Source: Streptomyces anulatus (GTDB lineage: Bacteria > Actinomycetota > Actinomycetes > Streptomycetales > Streptomycetaceae). Taken from it: DNA of 64,000 bases. The first letter of the stretch is position 1. Every line of letters starts with the position of its first letter. The notes under the pieces are model-generated. The model made no database searches. It worked only from the letters and a program-made list of their open reading frames with translations, and was not told the DNA's origin. Made by a program: the position numbers and the translations under genes. Where the stretch lies: NCBI RefSeq assembly GCF_014650675.1, contig NZ_BMVK01000006.1:310001-374000 (forward strand), in the 5' to 3' direction. Shown in pieces: positions 58,123-64,000 of the stretch.

Positions 58123-58605
58123 TCAGCCGGTCAGGTCCAGGTCGCCGAGGCACTCGTCGTCCTCGGTGATGCCCCGCTTGCGGTAGCCGAGCCGGAGGTA
58201 GAACTCCTCCGGTCCGCCCTCGCCGGGCTTCCAGGTCACGGTCGAGACCGTCCCGCCACGCCGCCGGATCTCCTCGTTCACCGCTCCCACGGCGAACCGC
58301 CCGTACCCCCGGCCCTGCTCGCCGGCGGCCACAGCGAGCCGCCAGAGACCGGAACGGGGCGGGGCGTCCGGCACGTCGGCGTCGAAGGTGAACGGCACGT
58401 CGAAGAAGGCCATCACGAAGCCGACGACACGCTCGCCGTCGCAGATCAGCCGGGGCCAGGCGATGTCGGGATGCACATAGGCCTCGGCCAGGGACTGGGC
58501 GACCGGGGAGACGAACACGCGCTGCTCGGGTGCGACTTCCAGCCGACAGGCGGCGAGCACGGTGTCGGGGGTGACCGGTTCCAGGCGCGGTCGAGCTGCT
58601 GTCAT
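58123..58605 (-). CDS. GNAT-family N-acetyltransferase
   Basis: A 160-residue Gcn5-related acetyltransferase. VVGFVMAFFDVPF and LWRLAVAAGEQGRGYGRFAV give the acetyl-CoA pyrophosphate loop (Q/R-x2-G-x-G/A). C-terminal PEEFYLRLGYRKRG is typical. It resembles the spermidine/diamine acetyltransferase-like branch (QSLAEAYVHPDIAWPRLICDGE), but the substrate is not certain. ATG 58605; GTG 58623 is an alternative. Confidence 0.88.
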   Translation of the reverse strand: MTAARPRLEPVTPDTVLAACRLEVAPEQRVFVSPVAQSLAEAYVHPDIAWPRLICDGERVVGFVMAFFDVPFTFDADVPDAPPRSGLWRLAVAAGEQGRGYGRFAVGAVNEEIRRRGGTVSTVTWKPGEGGPEEFYLRLGYRKRGITEDDECLGDLDLTG

Positions 58606-58839
58606 GAGCGAACCCAACCGCACGGGACCGTGCCGCCGCCACCGGATTTCGGGCGCGCCCGCAAGGCCGCACGCCCTCGCACCACCCGCCCGCGCGCCGC
58701 TCCGCTTCGACCCGTGGCACCCCCTCCCACATGGGGAGTCTCGGCCAATGGACGGATTTCATCTTTCGATGGAGCCGAAACGGGCAGGCGTACGTCCATT
58801 CCTTGACGTCCAAGGACGAGCGACGGAGGTGGCGGTGTC

Positions 58840-59454
58840 ATGGCCGGTTTCCGGAGTCTTGCGAGACAGGTCCGCGATCCGATGGGGGATCTGGCCCTGC
58901 GGCGGTATTCGCTGCGCAAGTGTTTGGAGAGGTTCGCCCCGTACGGGCACCGGGCGACCTGGGACCATCTGTGCGCCCGGCACGGGATCGATCCCGAGGA
59001 CCGGGCGCCCGATCCGGCGAGCCTGCTGGGCGCGCTGGACGAGCTGGAGGAGGCGCGGGCGGTCTGGCTCGCGTACGAGGCGGGTTTCGCCGAGCGGCGG
59101 AGGCGCGAGAAGCACGCGGGGCTGCGGCGGCCCGGCGCGTTCGACGACTGGCACCGCCGCACCTGGGGCGGTCACGGGGTGGCCCGCTGCTCCGACCCGG
59201 GCGTCCATCCCACCGAGCCGCTCGCCGAGGTCCTGCGCCGGCTGATCACGGCTCTGGGCGCCGGCCCCGGCTCCGCCTGCCCGGTCTGTGCTGGCACCGG
59301 CATCGAGTGGCGGCAGGAGCGGGGCGAGGCGCCGTGGGCGGGCCCGGTGTGCACGGGCTGCGGGATCGCGGTGCCGCAGCCCGCCCTGACCGACCGCACC
59401 CTGGCCAGGGCCCGGCTGCCCCGGCACCGGAGGCCTGCCGCGGCGGCGGCGTGA
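58840..59454 (+). CDS. Hypothetical protein with C-terminal CxxC pairs
   Basis: A 204-residue basic protein I do not recognise. The N-terminal half is helical (LARQVRDPMGDLALRRYSLR, then ELEEARAVWLAYEAGFAERR). The C-terminal part has CPVCAGTG and CTGCG separated by about 25 residues, which would make a zinc ribbon. The aromatic patch FDDWHRRTWGGHGVARCSD lies between. There is no signal peptide. ATG 58840 follows ACGGAGGTGG, a strong ribosome site. Standing between GNAT and soxR, it has no informative neighbours. Nucleic-acid binding is possible but unproved. Confidence 0.78.
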   Translation: MAGFRSLARQVRDPMGDLALRRYSLRKCLERFAPYGHRATWDHLCARHGIDPEDRAPDPASLLGALDELEEARAVWLAYEAGFAERRRREKHAGLRRPGAFDDWHRRTWGGHGVARCSDPGVHPTEPLAEVLRRLITALGAGPGSACPVCAGTGIEWRQERGEAPWAGPVCTGCGIAVPQPALTDRTLARARLPRHRRPAAAAA

Positions 59455-59478
59455 GGTCGCGCGATCCCGTCGCGGCGG

Positions 59479-59955
59479 CTACGTGCGCCTGGGCGGCTTC
59501 CGGCCCTCGGGCATCAGCCGGGAACCGGTGATCCGCTCACCGACGATGTCGTCGGGGTTGGACAGCACGCAGGTCTCCAGCGACAGACAGCCGCACCCGA
59601 TGCAGTCGGTCAGATGGTCGCGCAAGCGGTGCAACTGTCCGATGCGCTCGTCGAGTTCCTTGCGCCAGACCTCGGAGAGGCGGGCCCAGTCCTCGCGGTT
59701 CGGCGTGCGCTCCTCGGGCAGTTCGGCGAGCGCCTCGCGGATCGTGACCAGGGGAATGCCGACGCGCTGGGCCGCCCGGACGAAGGCGACCCGGCGCAGT
59801 GCGTCCCGTGAGTAGCGGCGCTGGTTGCCGCTGGTGCGGCTGCTGCTGATCAGGCCCTTGGCCTCGTAGAAGTGCAGGGCCGAGACGGCGGCGCCGCTGC
59901 GCGCCGAGAGCTGGCCGACCGAGAGTTCGTGGAGTGTCTGTGGGATCTGGGGCAC
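59479..59955 (-). CDS. soxR: Redox-sensing transcription activator SoxR
   Basis: A 158-residue MerR-family regulator. The helix-turn-helix spans LSVGQLSARSGAAVSALHFYEAKGLI, followed by the long dimer helix and the iron-sulphur ligands in CIGCGCLSLETC (C-x2-C-x-C-x5-C), which bind the [2Fe-2S] cluster. In Streptomyces, SoxR senses redox-active pigments such as actinorhodin rather than superoxide. The start is GTG 59955 with GAGGG directly before it; the exact start is uncertain. No SoxR target gene is adjacent. Confidence 0.95.
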   Translation of the reverse strand: MPQIPQTLHELSVGQLSARSGAAVSALHFYEAKGLISSSRTSGNQRRYSRDALRRVAFVRAAQRVGIPLVTIREALAELPEERTPNREDWARLSEVWRKELDERIGQLHRLRDHLTDCIGCGCLSLETCVLSNPDDIVGERITGSRLMPEGRKPPRRT

Positions 59956-60005
59956 CCCTCGAATCTACTGCCATGTCGTTGACAGGAACGCGCCGCACAA
60001 CGATG

Positions 60006-60021
60006 CTGAGCAAGCGCTTAG
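60006..60021. promoter_or_regulatory. TetR operator candidate upstream of the MaoC gene
   Basis: CTGAGCAAGCGCTTAG (CT-x-AGC-AAGC-GCT-x-AG). The identical 16-mer lies at 61201-61216, upstream of the TetR gene. Both lie 48-63 nt before their gene's start codon. Confidence 0.65.
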
Positions 60022-60068
60022 ACATCGCGCCTGATGGTGCGCCGAGCCGGAAGGCAGGAACCGGGAAC

Positions 60069-60530
60069 ATGGCAGAGCCGAGGATCTTCACGTCCGCGCA
60101 GGAGCTGCGGGACGGAGTGGGCGAGCAGCTGGGACACAGCGACTGGCTGGAGATCGAGCAGGAGAGGGTCGACCGGTTCGCCGAGGCGACCGGCGACCAC
60201 CAGTGGATCCACGTGGACCCGGAGCGGGCGAAGGACGGGCCGTTCGGCACGACCATCGCCCACGGTTATCTGACGCTCTCGCTGCTGCCCGCACTGGTGC
60301 CGCAGGTGATGCGGGTCGAGGGCATGAAGATGGGCATCAACTACGGGACCAACAAGGTCCGTTTCCCCTCGACCGTCCCGGTCGGCTCACGGCTGCGGGC
60401 GACGGCGGTGCTCCGCGACGTCGAGGAGACCGGCGGCGGCGTACAGGTCACGGCGGTCGTCACGGTCGAGCGCGAGGGCAGCGAGAAGCCGGCCTGCGTC
60501 GCCGAGTCGGTGTCCCGCTACTACTTCTGA
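60069..60530 (+). CDS. MaoC-family (R)-enoyl-CoA hydratase
   Basis: A 153-residue hot-dog-fold hydratase. The catalytic Asp and His lie in FAEATGDHQWIHVDPERA (hydratase-2 motif), followed by FGTTIAHGYLTLSLLPAL. It would hydrate trans-2-enoyl-CoA to (R)-3-hydroxyacyl-CoA. ATG 60069 has AGGAAC 8 nt upstream; the open frame runs 45 codons further without conservation. It is convergent with the TetR gene and their 3' ends overlap by 10 nt. The same operator precedes both. Confidence 0.92.
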   Translation: MAEPRIFTSAQELRDGVGEQLGHSDWLEIEQERVDRFAEATGDHQWIHVDPERAKDGPFGTTIAHGYLTLSLLPALVPQVMRVEGMKMGINYGTNKVRFPSTVPVGSRLRATAVLRDVEETGGGVQVTAVVTVEREGSEKPACVAESVSRYYF

Positions 60531-61153
60531 ACCTGCCGGGCGCCGACCATCCGCAGGACGAGGCCGGCGTACAGTTCGCCGACCTCGTCGGGGGTCCGGC
60601 TGCCCTGGGCGTTGAACCAGCGGGCCACGTCGATGCAGAGGGACAGCACCGCGAGCGCGGTGCCGGGGACGTCGGGGACGTCGAACTCGCCGTCCCGCAC
60701 CCCTTCACCGATGATCCGGCGCACCACCGCGTCGCTCCTGCGCCGCAGTGCGACGATCTCGGTGCGGTGCTCCTCGCCGAGGGCGTCGAGCTCGTACTGC
60801 ACGACCCGGGCGGTGGTGTGCCGCTCCGCGTGCCAGCGGACGAAGGAGCGGACGGCCCCGGCGAGCCGTTCGGCGGCCGTGCCGTCCCGGTCCGCCTCGG
60901 TATCGAGGACGCACAGGGCCCGCTCGTGGCCGATCTTGCTGATCCGGTGGAGCAGCTCTTCCTTGGTCTTGTAGTGGATGTAGAGCGCGGCCGGGCTCAT
61001 CCCGGCCCGGCCGGCGATGTCACGGGTGGTGGTCGCGTGGTACCCGCGCTCGGCGAAGGCGTCCACGGCGGCGACGAGGAGCCGCCTGGCCGCCTCGGGA
61101 GTGACCTCGCCCCACGGCGCGTCCTCGCCGCTCGTCTCCTGCGCCGCACACAT
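60521..61153 (-). CDS. TetR-family regulator
   Basis: A 210-residue TetR protein. Helix-turn-helix: ATTTRDIAGRAGMSPAALYI (about 40-60), then the ligand-binding domain. Because an identical 16-bp palindrome precedes this gene and the convergent MaoC gene, it probably represses both, with an acyl-CoA as ligand by analogy to similar regulators. ATG 61153. Confidence 0.9.
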   Translation of the reverse strand: MCAAQETSGEDAPWGEVTPEAARRLLVAAVDAFAERGYHATTTRDIAGRAGMSPAALYIHYKTKEELLHRISKIGHERALCVLDTEADRDGTAAERLAGAVRSFVRWHAERHTTARVVQYELDALGEEHRTEIVALRRRSDAVVRRIIGEGVRDGEFDVPDVPGTALAVLSLCIDVARWFNAQGSRTPDEVGELYAGLVLRMVGARQVQK

Positions 61154-61200
61154 CGCCCAAGGCCCCTCTCCGTCAACAGGACGAACACCATACCCCGAAC

Positions 61201-61216
61201 CTGAGCAAGCGCTTAG
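61201..61216. promoter_or_regulatory. TetR operator candidate upstream of tetR gene
   Basis: Second exact copy of CTGAGCAAGCGCTTAG, 48 nt upstream of the TetR start; expected autoregulatory site. Confidence 0.65.
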
Positions 61217-61241
61217 GGATTGTCCTGTCGATCTTGCCGGG

Positions 61242-61532
61242 TCAGAGCTTCTGGAAGGGGTCGTGCTCGGCGAGGATCTTCTCCAGCCTGGCCTGGTCCA
61301 CCCGGCTGACGATCTGCCCGGCCTCCTGGCGGTCCCTGATCACCTTGGCGAGCGTGAAGCAGGACGTGACCAGGTAGAGCACACCGATGGCGAGGAAGCC
61401 GCGCACCCAGGCGTCGGCGTCGAGGAAGAAGATACCGAAGGCGACCGCGGCGATCGCCACCATGAAGGAGGCGACGGCCTGCATGTAGAAGGCCGCGGTG
61501 CTCTGCTGCTTGACCGATGTCGTGTCACTCAT
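61242..61532 (-). CDS. YiaA/YiaB-type two-helix membrane protein
   Basis: A 96-residue protein with two membrane helices (about residues 15-35 and 45-65) and the YiaAB pattern TAAFYMQAVASFMVAIAAVA and FLAIGVLYLVTSCFTLAKVIRD. A cytoplasmic charged tail follows. The family has no known function. ATG 61532 is preferred; the frame opens 23 codons earlier. It lies 88 nt after the acyl-CoA dehydrogenase on the same strand. Confidence 0.87.
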   Translation of the reverse strand: MSDTTSVKQQSTAAFYMQAVASFMVAIAAVAFGIFFLDADAWVRGFLAIGVLYLVTSCFTLAKVIRDRQEAGQIVSRVDQARLEKILAEHDPFQKL

Positions 61533-61620
61533 GGGTTCAGCATCCGCCGACGTGGCGCACGCCACATCCGTGCCCGTACTCAGGCCGGTACTCAGACACA
61601 CGTACGAACACGCGTGCCGG

Positions 61621-62772
61621 TCAGAAGGCGGAGACGCCGGTCAGCGCGCGGCCGATGATCAGCTTCTGGATCTGGCTGGTGCCCTCGTAGAGCGTCATCA
61701 CGCGGGCGTCCCGCAGCAGCTTACCGACCGGGTACTCGTCAATGTAGCCGTAGCCGCCGAAGACCTGGAGGGCGTTGTTGGCGCAGCGGACGGCGGCCTC
61801 GGAGGCGTACAGCTTGGCCTTGGACGCGGCGGTGGCGAATTCCTGGCCCCGGTCGATCAGGTCGGCGACCCGCCAGGTCAGCAGCCGGGCGGCGTCCACG
61901 TCCACGGCGATGTCGCTGAGCAGTTCCTGGACGAGCTGGTGGCGGGCGATGGCCTTGCCGAACTGTTCGCGTTCACCGGCGTAGCGCACGGCCGCGTCCA
62001 GGGCCGCCTGCGCGATGCCCACGCAGCCCGCCGCCACGGACATCCTCCCCTTGGCCAGGGCGGACATGGCGATGGAGAAGCCCTTGCCCTCGGGTCCGAG
62101 GAGAGCCCCGGCCGGTATCCGGACGTCCTGGAGGACCAGTTCGGCGGTGGCCTGGCCGCGCAGGCCGAGCTTGCCGTGAATGGTGCGGCGGGTGAGGCCG
62201 GGGGTGTCGGTGGGGACGAGGAAGGCGGAGACGCCCCGGTGGCCAGGGGTGTCGTTCGTGCGCGCGAAGAGCAGGACGACATCGGCCCAGGTGCCGTTGG
62301 TGATGAACATCTTGGTCCCGTTGACGACGTAGTCACCGCCGTCGCGCACGGCCCTGGTGGCGAGGTTCCCGGCGTCCGAACCGGTGCCCGGCTCGGTGAG
62401 GCCGAAGCAGCCGATCGCCTCGCCCGCCGTCAGCCGGGGCAGCCACTGCCGCTTCTGCTCCTCGCTCCCCCAGGTCGCGACGGTCTTGGCCACGAGACCG
62501 AGCGATACGGAGACGATGCCGCGCACCGAGGAGTCGCCGCGTCCCAGCTCCTCGGTGACCAGGCAGTAGGACAGGTGGTCGCCGCCGGAGCCGCCGTACT
62601 CCTCGGGGACGGTCAGGCCGAGGAAGCCGACGTCCCCGAGCTTCTTCACGATCGACTTGTCGACGTTCTCGGCACGGTCCCACGCGACGGCATGGGGGGC
62701 GACCTCGCGGGCGACGAAGTCCTCGGCCAGCTTCCGGACGGCTTCCTGCTCCTCGCTGAGCGTCAGGTCCAT
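61621..62772 (-). CDS. Acyl-CoA dehydrogenase (short/branched-chain type)
   Basis: A 383-residue acyl-CoA dehydrogenase. IGCFGLTEPGTGSDAGNLAT is the FAD signature, VNGTKMFITNGTWADVVLLF and GIAQAALDAAVRYAGEREQFGKAI follow, and MTLYEGTSQIQKLIIGRALTG holds the catalytic glutamate (YEGT). The sequence fits AcdA-like enzymes for short or branched acyl-CoAs. ATG 62772 is used; GTG 62781 is an alternative. It is divergent from a TetR gene with an operator-like palindrome in between. Confidence 0.94.
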   Translation of the reverse strand: MDLTLSEEQEAVRKLAEDFVAREVAPHAVAWDRAENVDKSIVKKLGDVGFLGLTVPEEYGGSGGDHLSYCLVTEELGRGDSSVRGIVSVSLGLVAKTVATWGSEEQKRQWLPRLTAGEAIGCFGLTEPGTGSDAGNLATRAVRDGGDYVVNGTKMFITNGTWADVVLLFARTNDTPGHRGVSAFLVPTDTPGLTRRTIHGKLGLRGQATAELVLQDVRIPAGALLGPEGKGFSIAMSALAKGRMSVAAGCVGIAQAALDAAVRYAGEREQFGKAIARHQLVQELLSDIAVDVDAARLLTWRVADLIDRGQEFATAASKAKLYASEAAVRCANNALQVFGGYGYIDEYPVGKLLRDARVMTLYEGTSQIQKLIIGRALTGVSAF

Positions 62773-62817
62773 CGTGCCCACCCACTGTCTCTCGGGAGCG
62801 CCGCTCGGGCGCACTTT

Positions 62818-62834
62818 AATTAGCACTGCTAGTT
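62818..62834. promoter_or_regulatory. Operator candidate between acyl-CoA dehydrogenase and TetR genes
   Basis: AATTAGCA-C-TGCTAGTT: a 17-bp near-palindrome (one mismatched pair) centred on 62826, in the 82-nt divergent gap and markedly AT-rich. Very likely the site of the adjacent TetR protein. Confidence 0.6.
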
Positions 62835-62854
62835 TCTGGTTCGCAGGCCCTACT

Positions 62855-63532
62855 ATGAGCCGCATGGCCCGACCGCGCAAGCCCCTCCTCAGCAGAGACC
62901 GCATCGTCGGGGCGGCGAGCGCGCTCGTGGACGCCGAAGGGCTCGACGCCGTCTCCACGCGGCGGCTGGCGGCCGTCCTGGGGGTCAGCGGGCCCTCGCT
63001 CTACAACCACTTCCGCAACAAGGAGGAGATCCTCGACGCCGTCGCCGACGCGGTCTCCGTACAGGTCGATCTGTCGATGTTCGAGGAGTCGGACCCGCGC
63101 GACTGGCGCGAGGCCCTGCACGACTGGGCGCTGTCCTACCGGGCCGCCCTCGCCGCGCACCCGCACATCGTCCCGGTGCTCGCCCGGGGCCCCGGGCGCC
63201 GCCCGGCGGGGCTGCGGGTCGCCGACGCGGTGTTCGGGGCGATGACCGGCGCGGGATGGCCGCCCGCCCAGGCCACCCGGATCGGGGCCCTGATGCGCTA
63301 CTTCATCACCGGTTCCGCGCTGGGCTCCTTCGCCGGAGGATTCGTCGACGACGAGACCGCCTACGACCCCGCCGACTACCCGCACCTCGGCCAGGCCCAC
63401 CTGCTGGCGGACCACCGCCGCCAGGTCGACGAAGGGGCCTTCGAGACCGGGCTGCGGGCCCTGCTGGACGGCCTGGCGATCCAGTACGAACAGTACGCAC
63501 GACCCACGGACGGGCGCCTGTCCGACGCTTGA
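62855..63532 (+). CDS. TetR-family regulator
   Basis: A 225-residue TetR/TetR_C regulator. Helix-turn-helix: VSTRRLAAVLGVSGPSLYNH (about 30-50), preceded by basic MSRMARPRKPLLSRD. Divergent from the acyl-CoA dehydrogenase it probably controls. The start is ATG 62855 or 62864. The last four codons and the stop (LSDA-stop) lie within a degenerate copy of the 25-bp repeat that is clustered downstream, so the C-terminus has been shaped by the repeat. Confidence 0.9.
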   Translation: MSRMARPRKPLLSRDRIVGAASALVDAEGLDAVSTRRLAAVLGVSGPSLYNHFRNKEEILDAVADAVSVQVDLSMFEESDPRDWREALHDWALSYRAALAAHPHIVPVLARGPGRRPAGLRVADAVFGAMTGAGWPPAQATRIGALMRYFITGSALGSFAGGFVDDETAYDPADYPHLGQAHLLADHRRQVDEGAFETGLRALLDGLAIQYEQYARPTDGRLSDA

Positions 63533-63540
63533 GGACGGGG
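63520..63540 (+). repeat. Degenerate repeat unit spanning the TetR stop codon
   Basis: GTCCGACGCTTGAGGACGGGG resembles GTCCGGCGTTTGAGGACGGA of the downstream units at about 17 of 20 positions; the TGA within it is the stop of the TetR gene. A further degenerate unit (GTCCGGTGCTGGAGGACGG) lies at 63570-63588. Confidence 0.7.
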
Positions 63541-63594
63541 CGAGCGGCTCCTCCGGCCGTCCGGTGCTGGAGGACGGGGGGCGAGCACCCCATC

Positions 63595-63717
63595 CAGCCC
63601 GTCCGGCGTTTGAGGACGGAACCGGTGCTGGGGATGGGCGGCTCCCCTGCTTCCCGGACACGGAGGGGTCACCCGGTGCCAGCTCCACGGTTCCGTCCTC
63701 AAACGCCGGACGGGCTG
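63595..63717. repeat. 30-bp inverted repeat built from two 25-bp units
   Basis: 63595-63624 and 63688-63717 are perfect reverse complements of 30 bp, 63 nt apart. Each contains the 25-mer unit TCCGTCCTCAAACGCCGGAC+GGGCT in one or other orientation (63596-63620 and 63692-63716). Able to form a strong hairpin that could end transcription from either side. Confidence 0.85.
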
Positions 63718-63729
63718 AGGTGGCTGAGC

Positions 63730-63754
63730 TCCGTCCTCAAACGCCGGACGGGCT
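63730..63754 (-). repeat. Third exact copy of the 25-bp repeat
   Basis: Identical to 63692-63716 and in the same orientation, 38 nt further on. Confidence 0.9.
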
Positions 63755-63887
63755 TGGGTGGCGGGCTCCGAACACGGGGCGGGCGGGGGTGGCGGGCCCC
63801 GACCAGGTGGGTGGCCCGTCGGTCGTCGATTGACGGGACTCGACAATTCGGTGGGGGGCGCAGCGTTCCGGCTCTACGGTCGTGGCC

Positions 63888-64000
63888 ATGACGACGACCC
63901 CGACACCCCTTCCGGTCTCCCCGCCGGCCCACCGCTGGCGGGCCCCCGCCGCCGCCTGCACCACCGTCGTGCTGTGGGCCTCCGCCTTCGTGTCCATCCG
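63888..64000 (+). CDS. EamA/DMT-family transporter (partial, N-terminus only)
   Basis: The first 37 codons of a protein that continues past the right edge: a short polar start MTTTPTPLPVSPPAHRWRAP followed by a first membrane helix ending VVLWASAFVSI. A Trp-Ala/Gly-Ser-x-F in the first helix is typical of EamA-type drug/metabolite transporters, but so little is visible that the family is provisional. ATG 63888. Confidence 0.55.
   Translation, partial: MTTTPTPLPVSPPAHRWRAPAAACTTVVLWASAFVSI

Larger units (their letters stand above)
63533..63887. other. Repeat-rich intergenic region
   Basis: These 355 nt contain no gene. They hold three exact copies and two degenerate copies of a 25-bp repeat, one perfect 30-bp inverted pair, and then a G-rich stretch leading to the EamA-type gene. 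Confidence 0.8.

Noticed and set aside
48928..62772. A secondary-metabolite biosynthetic gene cluster
   Set aside because: Acyl-CoA ligase, dehydrogenases and TetR genes occur, but there is no polyketide synthase, peptide synthetase, terpene or RiPP core enzyme; the set fits fatty-acid or hydroxy-acid degradation.
63595..63754. CRISPR array
   Set aside because: The repeats are few, change orientation and have unequal spacing (about 71 and 13 nt), and there are no cas genes.

Overview
The window is a high-GC (roughly 70%+) actinobacterial chromosome segment that reads as a Streptomyces core region. Third codon positions are almost always G or C, genes are close-packed with many ATGA/GTGA overlaps, and starts are often GTG. 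The gene set includes chaplins, mycothiol genes, a GylR-type glycerol operon and a secreted M28 aminopeptidase very like the Streptomyces griseus enzyme. From memory, gene order from metH through gylR-glpFKD, mshC, the chaplin pair and the gluconate genes follows the S. coelicolor SCO1657-SCO1682 region. I see no transposase, integrase, CRISPR array, rRNA or large biosynthetic cluster.

Layout. 0-4.2 kb: end of a HAD phosphatase and cobalamin-dependent methionine synthase metH. 4.3-9.6 kb: gylR, glpF, glpK, glpD with a repeated GylR-like operator and a strong terminator. 9.7-15.2 kb: a flavin oxidoreductase, a PAC2 protein and a secreted GH31 glycosidase with a TTA codon at its fourth position. 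15.3-18.9 kb: mshC (mycothiol ligase) followed upstream by a kinase-like protein, DUF3090 and a histidine phosphatase, a conserved but unexplained actinobacterial set. 18.87-19.03 kb: a 162-bp palindromic MITE-like element. 19-26.7 kb: CorA transporter, ferritin-like protein, F420-type oxidoreductase, aldo/keto reductase coupled to a RecD-like protein with a ruined P-loop, and two small unknowns. 26.7-27.9 kb: chaplins of the ChpC and ChpH types. 28-33.2 kb: M20 peptidase, tRNA-Leu(GAG), pseudouridine synthase, an S-(hydroxymethyl)mycothiol dehydrogenase/metallo-hydrolase operon, GntR. 33.3-35.2 kb: gluconate kinase and permease. 35.3-44.2 kb: APC permease, ASCH protein, FAD dehydrogenase, NUDIX, DUF202 pair, quinone-oxidoreductase-like protein and glucarate dehydratase. 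44.2-48.9 kb: histidine kinase with an extra exported C-terminal module, ABC exporter and divergent response regulator. 48.9-62.9 kb: acyl-CoA and fatty-acid type genes (phosphotransferase-acyl-CoA dehydrogenase pair; SDR-acyl-CoA ligase-TetR operon; MaoC-TetR pair; acyl-CoA dehydrogenase-TetR pair) mixed with the aminopeptidase, a NamZ-like exo-muramidase, GNAT, SoxR and unknowns. 63.5-64 kb: a cluster of 25-bp repeats and the start of an EamA-type transporter.

How the genes fit together. Glycerol is imported by GlpF, phosphorylated by GlpK and oxidised by GlpD, with GylR the evident local regulator. Gluconate enters by GntP and is phosphorylated by GntK under GntR. MshC builds mycothiol, and the 31-32 kb pair uses mycothiol to detoxify formaldehyde. 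The TetR-linked operons in the last 15 kb look like separate acyl-CoA degradation modules, each with its own palindromic operator.

The features that most deserve attention are the degenerate RecD-like protein, the mshC-linked kinase/phosphatase set, the palindromic element between the phosphatase and corA, and the histidine kinase with a C-terminal extracytoplasmic domain.
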